NCBI GenBank assembly: GCA_024195585.1
Contig: SWBL01000499.1
Coordinates: forward strand, 1 to 26,901
Direction: 5' to 3'
From: Aureobasidium sp. EXF-3400
Lineage: Eukaryota; Ascomycota; Dothideomycetes; Dothideales; Saccotheciaceae
DNA: 26,901 nucleotides
Part shown: in pieces, positions 20,338 through 26,901 of the stretch
Numbering within the stretch: position 1 is the first letter of the stretch
How the letters are laid out: each line of letters starts with the position of its first letter
The notes under the pieces: generated by a model
Told to the model about the DNA's origin: nothing
The model's database searches: none
The model's input: the letters and a program-made list of their open reading frames with translations, nothing else
Program-made: the position numbers and the translations under genes

Positions 20338-23300
20338 TCATATGAATTGCGGTTTCTCGTAGTGCAAGGCTGCTGCGCTTGCTTCTGCATCATGAGAGGG
20401 AACATCCTCATTGCCAGCACGGCTCATGACAGTGTCGCGCTTTACCCGCAAGCTGCCCCTGTCACCGCGGATCACATGGCCAGTGTTGACCTTGTCCTGA
20501 ATCATCTCATCCAAAAGCTTCGTCATCTCGTCCACAGTCCTTTTGGTGCCTGGCACGTTGCTAGTGCTCGTAACTCTTGCTACGTTGTTGGAAAGCTCAA
20601 CAGCAGATCCGTTGGTATCAGGCACTGCGCCGCCTTCCGTGTCAGCTGAAAGCATAGAAGTGTGATGCTTCGACAGGCGAGAGAAGTTTTGTACCCCAGA
20701 AGGTGGTGAATCAGGCGGTGACGTCTTTTCGACAGCACTGACAGGGCCACTTGCGCTTCGGAAGAGCTCTGGGCGACTCATGCTGCGGAATGGTGTGCGT
20801 GTCTCCGTTTTCTCCGGTGATGTTGTGGGGCTCTGTCTGAAGGCTGGGTGTTGTGACAGAGGCCCAGAGATGTCCAGCATATCACGCTTTCTGGCAGCAT
20901 TCCTCAGCGCAGACACCATGCGAGTCTGATCTTCAAGCTTTTGTCGGAGCCGCTCGATCTCTTGATCTTTCTCTTTAACAATAGCATCTGTGTTTTGGCC
21001 GTCTCGTGACGGCACACGGCTTTGTAGGGGTGATTTTGCACTGCTCGCTCTGCTATAAGAGTTGTTACGAGTCTGCAACAACCGTCTCTCCAAGGTTGCA
21101 ATGTATCGATCCTTGTCTACGAGATCGGCCTGTAAAGCACTGATTTGACGGGCTGAGGAGGCACTCCCAGGGTCTAAGGCGTCCTCATCAGCTGCCATCT
21201 CCTCCTCATCATCGTTCTCGTCTTCTGACGCAGAGGCCAGCTCGATTTGCGAAGTCCGTGCTATGGGAAGCATGCCCGCTGTGGTGGATCCGGACTGGAT
21301 ACGACTCGAGGTAGTCTGACTCCCGCTGCTGCCCGGTCTCCGACTTTTTGGCCGATCTAAAGTGCTTTGTGTGCTCGTTCTTTGGAGAATTGGCATGCTC
21401 GAACTAGCGGTGGAGAAGCGTCCTGAGTTTACTCCCAAAGATTTGGAGCTCAAGATGAGTCGATTCAGATGAGCGATGCGTTCTTTCAGAGCGGTTCTGG
21501 CGAGCTGCATTTCCAGCATTTGCTCCTCATGACGTTCGGCACTTTCACGTTCTCTTTCCCTCCACCGCTCTTCTTCGATCTCCGCTTTTTCGGCCTTCTC
21601 GGCTTCATTCTTGATTTTGCTCTGTTCTTCCAGTTGGGCTCTTAATTCGATGATCTCTAGTTTGTACCTATCCAGTAAAGCTCGACTGCGTGGATCGGCG
21701 CTATCCGAAGGATTTGATTCGTTGCGTTTCGCATGGCTGACAAGATTGTTTTTGGCTCTGCTGGCGAACTTCAGTGTGTTTAGAGTCTCAGTTGTGTGCG
21801 AGGAGGTCGCAGCAGCGCTGCTGGATGCTGAAGAGAGCTGCACGGTACAAAGAATGGATACTAGTGAGTTTCCCGAAAGAGCAGGCTGTAGAAGGCGAGT
21901 GAGCTTGCTGTCTCGGTAGGGAAGATGCTTCTGATCCTTTTCCGCAAGCTCCTTGTCCCCGGACAGACGAGCAATTACCGTGCCTAGGGTAAGCAAGGAC
22001 TTGTTGATATGACCTCCTTCGGTCCGTCGTTCTTTGCTTTCGGCAGCCTTTTCGGAACCAGCCAAGTCGATCAGGGAGAGGGTCGACACCAACACACTGC
22101 CGGGTAGCAACTTATCGCGCCTCGAGTCGCCAACTGGGGCGGCAGAGCGTTCACGGGACTCGACCACAATCTGAACAACAGCATGCGAGCGTGAGGAGCG
22201 GGCGTTGAATTGGGTACCTGCCACACGCCTCTGCTGATCACCACGCGCGATGACTCTAAGCAGCTGGTTAGGGCTCTGTACAATCTCTTCCTTGAGCGGA
22301 GTCGCATAGACACCACGACGGGGGTCTTCTCGCAGTTTGATTTCTTCATTCGAATCTGGGTTGAGCAAGTCATAGATCTTTTCGTTGTAGATTTCAAGAT
22401 AACTGACACGCAGCAGGAACTCGCGCGCAGGATTCTGGCGGATGTAGGAGAAGATATCGGTAATGGCGAGAGGGATAACGCCAGGAGACATGGCAGTACC
22501 TTGCATAGAGAAAGTTTTGCCAGTGCCTGTCATTCCATATGCGAAAACGGTTCCGTGGTAGCCTTCCATGACACGCCGCACAAGGCGTTTAGCAGCTGAT
22601 TCGTATACGCGGGCATTTTGGTCATGCGGTGAAAAGACATTGTCTACGAAAGACAGTTAGCATTCTCTTTGTCAACTCGGTGTGAATAACGCACCGTAGC
22701 GATACTCTCCACTTTCATAAGTTATGAGAGAGCGTCGACCGTCGACCAGCCATTCCCCGTCAGGCTGTGTATCTGCAGCAGCATCGGGCCGCACGCGAAC
22801 ACTGACAGTGATGTTTCCCCTTGCTTCTTTCTCCTTATCGCCATGTGTTGCTTCGGACATTGTCGAGTCGGCCACGAGTGTGTTGGGCGTCAGAGGAGTG
22901 GCTGGGGACACAGGTGCCGAGGAAGAGCGGCTCCCGGGTGGAGAGGGTATGCTTAGTAGGCTCTCGCTCTTGGAGTTACGGACAGCGCTGGCGGCGGCGG
23001 TGGTGAGCGAGGTGGTAGATGTCTTGGAGCGCAGATTGCGGAGAGATGGCTTGGACTGTGGCTTGCGCAGTGCAGCTGGGGGTTGTAAGGGCGACAAGGG
23101 CAGGCGCGATGTGGAAGAAGAATAAGAATTGGGTGGTAGAGAAGTTGACGACTGCGACGAGTTCCGAGGGCTTGACGAGGCCAGTTGCCCAAGGGGGCTA
23201 GCGATGCCACTGCCAGGCGGCCGCGGAAAGGCTTCGATGCTGACCGCTTTGCGCAGGTTGGGAGTCGGGACTCGTGAGGGCGACGGCGACGGCGACAGTG

Positions 23301-23667
23301 AGGATGGCTGAGTGCGCAGAGTCGGGATGGATGGCGACGACGTGACGGATCGAGGGATGCCAGTAGCTGCGCGCGCCTGTAGGTCGCCTGAAATAACAAT
23401 GGCTGCTGCATCTGCACCCCTCCGCTCCCTGTCCGACGGCGCTCCTTCAGCCGGGTCGGCTCCTCGTATCTTCGTCATAGCGGGCAACGGCGGTAGCGGA
23501 ATCGATGGCGGCGGGTGCGCCTGTGGGCTGAGGAACTGTTGGTTTTGGTAATGATGCTGTGCGTGTGCCTGTTCAGGACGCGGATACAGGTAATGCTGCT
23601 GCGAGTGTCGTTGTGCCTTCTGCTCCTGCTCGAGCTGCAGAAGCAGTTGGACTCCTCCTCCAGGCAT
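20338..23667 (-). CDS. kipA: Kinesin-7 motor of the Kip2/KipA type
   Basis: Plus-end-directed microtubule motor; KipA/Kip2/Tea2 relatives carry polarity and dynamics factors to growing microtubule tips at the hyphal apex. Two exons, 23667-22695 and 22643-20338, with a 51 bp intron (gtgcgt..gctaactgtctttcgtag), encode 1092 residues; the join gives GEYRYDNVFSPHDQNARV. Residues 1-284 are a Ser/Pro-rich, disordered N-terminal extension. The motor spans about 285-624: NITVSVRVRP, P-loop YGMTGTGKTFSMQG (GTGKT 364-368), switch I NARSSRSH (471-478), switch II LIDLAGSEK (515-523). Coiled coil follows (about 645-740), then Ser-rich stretches, a second short coiled coil around VKEKDQEIERLRQKLEDQTR and a C-terminal tail. 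A later ATG at 23478 (MTKIRGADP) is an alternative start. Confidence 0.93.
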
Positions 23668-25552
23668 GCTAGATGCCCCCTGCTCCTATCCTCTAGGAGC
23701 AATCTGCACGCCGTTGGTCAATCACACTCACGAGCAACGACGACAACCTTCTCGGCACATGGCACGCTTTGGAGCGTTTTTTCTGCGTGGGATTTAATCG
23801 TAGAAGAGAAGCATTACTAGTAATATGCTTGCCCAACTATCAGAACCTTTCACCCTCCCTTGGGTCATCAAACAATAGCTCGTCACCCTCATTCCTTCCC
23901 GTCCTTCCGTCGCCTACTCTGCCTACGATCCCAACTAAGCACCTTGAACACCACCCTGACTTTGCCATGGTCGAGCCTTATGTGCAATTTGTGCGACCTG
24001 CGACCCATGCGTCGGCCATAAAGGGCCATTGCTCCACACAGGAACAGGCAATGATCTTCAGCCTGCCGAGGCTGTCTTTGTCTTGATATGAACCAAATCA
24101 ACCTCTACCGGACGAACCTGGGAAGCGATCCTGCACGACCTGCGTCTCCGTTCCACCGGATGTGCATGCTACTGCTGTCATTGGCTTCCTCGTCACATTT
24201 CGTGCCTCCCGTGTGCCTCTATGTTGCTCGCTCGAGTCATCTCATTTCGCAGAGCGACTCGACTTACAAAGGTACTTGGATCGGTAGCCCGCTCTCGGCC
24301 GATCCCTAATAAAGCTAAGTTCCCGGTTGCCGTGCGGCTGGCGTTCATCGGACGTTCACCGTGTGTGGCCGTGCCGCTCGAACTGCTCTCACAGTCGCAA
24401 CCTTCTTTTGGACTTTTGCACGTCTTGTCACCTGTCGGGCGGTAATCGTCACACTCCGGGTATGGGGAGCTGTGATCCAGTGGTAAGTTTCGACTCAGCT
24501 CTCACACGATCTCAGACGCTCTCAGACGCTGCCGTTGATTCAGCATGAGCCGAGCATTCTTTGGTCCTCGCGTTTTAAGACAGTCTTTTGCACAAACGAA
24601 CTCTACAAGACCTTGTTACGACCATCGCCGCAGTGCGACACGCGGCTCGCAACCAAATTGATGTATCTAACCATATTGACCCAGTAATATAGGATACTTT
24701 GGATGGTCCGTGAGCTGAAGTAGACAGTAGTATGGAGGCACGGCAAAATATGGATCAGAGATTGTGTATTGCTGCTGCCAGTAGTGGAAGAGAAACGACT
24801 GAATAGTCTTACACTCATTGGCTCTTGATATGCAACCATGCGACTACTTCTAACCATTAGACGTTACCACTGGTGGGCTGGTCCGCATATGAAAATGTTC
24901 AAGCCTGGAACATAAGGCATGACGATCTTCTAATAACCTTGTCACATCAGCTATTCCTCCTTGCTATTTTGATCACAGACCGTACATCGCTTGCAGTTGC
25001 AATCAATTGCAGTGGATTTATGGATCCTGTGGTTCTGTGTGAAGCGGGCAGTATTTCTAGCATAGAGTGCAGTAATTTGGCTTGATCATATGTAAATGCT
25101 TTGTTCCTATAGTTATATGCCTAGACGTCATCTCGGCTACGAGGGTCTCTAGAAGAATACAATTCCACTGTTTCATCGCCCAAGGTATGTACCCTTGGAA
25201 CCCACAACGACCAGGGTACGTTCTGGTAATGCCTTGAGAGTAATGAGCGATGAAGATGTCAAGATCTTGGCGCGCGCCACAGGGAGAGCACGTGCCCCCA
25301 TCCCCAAACCGCTTCGAACACTCCATGAGATCAGGAAGAATAACCAATTATCAAGAAATCATCAATATATTCGTAGCTATTTAGCTTGCCTACTCTTGTG
25401 CAGAGTGGTTTATCTATGCAATATTAATACATGAGCGCCTTTGTTGCGCCAAAAAGAGGTGAGGCGTTTTTTTGTTTCGACCATCCAAAGGCCGTGGTAT
25501 CAAAGCTTTTTTCTTCAGAAGAGAACAACCTGACTCAGAGGATTGAATGCAT
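23668..25552. other. Intergenic region between kinesin and the sugar phosphate cyclase gene
   Basis: These 1,885 bases lie between the kinesin start codon (23667) and the cyclase stop codon (25553), so they hold the kinesin promoter and the cyclase 3' UTR. The first 700 or so bases are pyrimidine-rich; from about 24600 to 25500 the sequence is more AT-rich. No frame shows a known domain. A perfect inverted repeat sits just upstream of the kinesin start and is listed separately. Confidence 0.45.
23682..23700 (-). promoter_or_regulatory. Inverted repeat just upstream of the kinesin start codon
   Basis: The sequence gctcctatcctctaggagc has perfect 7-base arms (gctccta/taggagc) around a 5-base loop, ending 15 bases before the kinesin ATG. 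If transcribed it would form a small hairpin in the mRNA leader. Whether transcription starts upstream of it is unknown. Confidence 0.35.
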
Positions 25553-26901
25553 CTAGCAGCACTCTCCACCCTGACCAAGGCTGGTGGCACCGTTGGTGGT
25601 GGGGTTGGAGACACCGTTGACACCTTCAGGGCCGCTGGCCATCTTCTCGGCAGTCTTCTTGCCAGCAGGGTTGACACCATCCTTAACATCATCGTTGATG
25701 ACAGACTTGCTGGCAGAGTTGGTAGCGTTGTTCTCGACGCTCTTGTTGTTCACAGTGTAGCCTGTATCGCTGGAATCAACGTGGGCCTCGAGTCCCTTGC
25801 CCTCGCGAGGGTACGACTTCATAATCTCCTTGTGCTTCTTCAAAGCAGCGTTCATCTCGCTTGCCTCAACGTCGTTAAGGAAGACGCATGAGCCAAGAGG
25901 GCTGGGAACTGCAGCACGGAGCTTGCCATCACGGGTCTGGGAAAATATTGTTAGATGGGGAATTTGTTTCGAGCTGCAACGACCTCAGCTTACCTTAAGA
26001 ATAGCCTTGGTGGCCTGGTCGAGGATGTCCTCAGTGAAGTGGTCGTCATCCATGGAGAGGCCGACACGAGAGAAGAGGTTGAGAAGTCTCTTGTGCTCCT
26101 CATCGCTGAGGATGCCTCTCATGTTGGCAAGAGTGGCGGAGTAAGCCATATCGATGGAGATGGCGTGACCGTGACGAAGAGGTGGGTCGGGGATCAGCTC
26201 GTGAAGAGGAGACCAGCTTAGGTGTTGTCAGTAAAAGGTATGTTGTATGAGATATGAATTGACTCACGTGTGACCGTAGGCAATGACTCTGTCAAGACCA
26301 ATCTCGTGAAGGTTGGGGGTCTCAAGCTTCAACATCTCGTGGATACCGTTACGGTTGATCTTGTCGGCAGCATCGCGGACCTCCTGGGGAGCACCATCAC
26401 GGCGACCGAAGCCAGTCGAGATGAGCTGCTCACCGTACTTGTCGAGCAAGTTGAAGGTGTCAAGGTGGGCACAGGTGGAGATCTTGATCAACTCTGCGAA
26501 GCCGTTGCGGATCTGAGCATCGGGGAGAGTGCGGAGGAAAGCGAAGTCAAGGAAGGTGTTCATGGGAGCGTGGTAGGCACCCAGACGGTTCTTGTAGTTG
26601 CCGTAGTTGACGGCGACCTTGATGGAGACGGAAGCGTCAATGAGACCAATGACGGTGGTAGGAACACGAATGTAGTTGGTGTTTCTGCGGTAGGCGGCAC
26701 AAGCGAAACTGTAGACGGTTAGTAATATGTTCAAAAGTCGGAATTGACCGCTTAGGAGATATTGGCCAGAGTGCCTTATAGATCTATGGCGGTGGATCAT
26801 TATGTGTGTATTACCCGGCAACGTCGGTGACCAATCCACCACCAACGACCAGGACGGGCTCCTTGCGGTAGACACCGAACTTGTTCATCGAGTCAACGAT
26901 G
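25553..26901 (-). CDS. Sedoheptulose-7-phosphate cyclase (DDGS/EEVS group), 3' part
   Basis: Member of the dehydroquinate-synthase-like sugar phosphate cyclases, probably demethyl-4-deoxygadusol synthase, which makes the core of mycosporine sunscreens from sedoheptulose 7-phosphate using NAD and a divalent metal. Minus-strand exons in the window: 26901-26815 (partial), 26708-26268, 26216-25994 and 25936-25553, with introns of 106, 51 and 57 bp. The joins restore [31 protein letters not shown] and [15 protein letters not shown]. Visible motifs: [10 protein letters not shown] (nucleotide loop), [35 protein letters not shown] (metal-binding Glu), and HTWSPLHE plus [10 protein letters not shown] (metal-binding His). 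HGHA favours DDGS over EEVS, from memory of the families. About 85 residues of low-complexity tail follow the fold and end ECC. The 5' end lies outside the window. Confidence 0.88.

Overview
The window is nuclear DNA of a filamentous ascomycete (Pezizomycotina). The genes are split by short introns of 47-106 bp with GT..AG borders and CTAAC/CTGAC-like branch sites. Secreted GH71 and sulfatase enzymes, a KipA-type kinesin, mitochondrial ATP11 and a mycosporine-type sugar phosphate cyclase fit this group. A Dothideomycete with melanised or UV-exposed habits is a reasonable guess, but the sequence alone does not prove it. Eleven genes are supported. I rebuilt the exon joins by hand so that reading frame and family motifs are both kept.

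Layout, left to right: (1) secreted alpha-1,3-glucanase of family GH71 with two tandem cysteine-rich CBM24-like modules (+, 549-2520). (2) Two neighbouring minus-strand genes for small, unrecognised, mutually related proteins (3691-2894 and 4708-4250). (3) Three more minus-strand genes: an acyl-CoA ligase-type adenylating enzyme (6922-5139), a secreted arylsulfatase (9163-7396) and the F1-ATPase assembly factor ATP11 (10330-9377). (4) A 451 bp divergent promoter region, then a 4-coumarate-CoA-ligase-like enzyme ending in a peroxisomal AKL signal (+, 10782-12594). (5) A six-exon, probably nuclear protein kinase with a very acidic tail, a 20-nt exon and a GC-AG intron (+, 13133-15506). (6) A glutamine-rich conserved fungal protein of unknown function (-, 17676-16352) with 2.66 kb of apparently non-coding DNA upstream. 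(7) A Kip2/KipA-type kinesin-7 (-, 23667-20338). (8) About 1.9 kb without recognised genes, then the 3' part of a sedoheptulose-7-phosphate cyclase of the DDGS/EEVS group, cut by the right edge (-, 26901-25553).

Most of this looks like ordinary euchromatic gene content rather than one coordinated system. I see no transposon, CRISPR array, tRNA or rRNA. The less ordinary items are the tandem pair of undescribed paralogous proteins, the kinase with its short exon, GC-AG intron and internal 25-residue duplication, the sugar phosphate cyclase with a low-complexity tail ending in Cys-Cys, direct repeats in two promoter regions, and the long gene-free stretch before the Q-rich gene. The partial cyclase may mark the edge of a mycosporine locus lying mostly outside the window.
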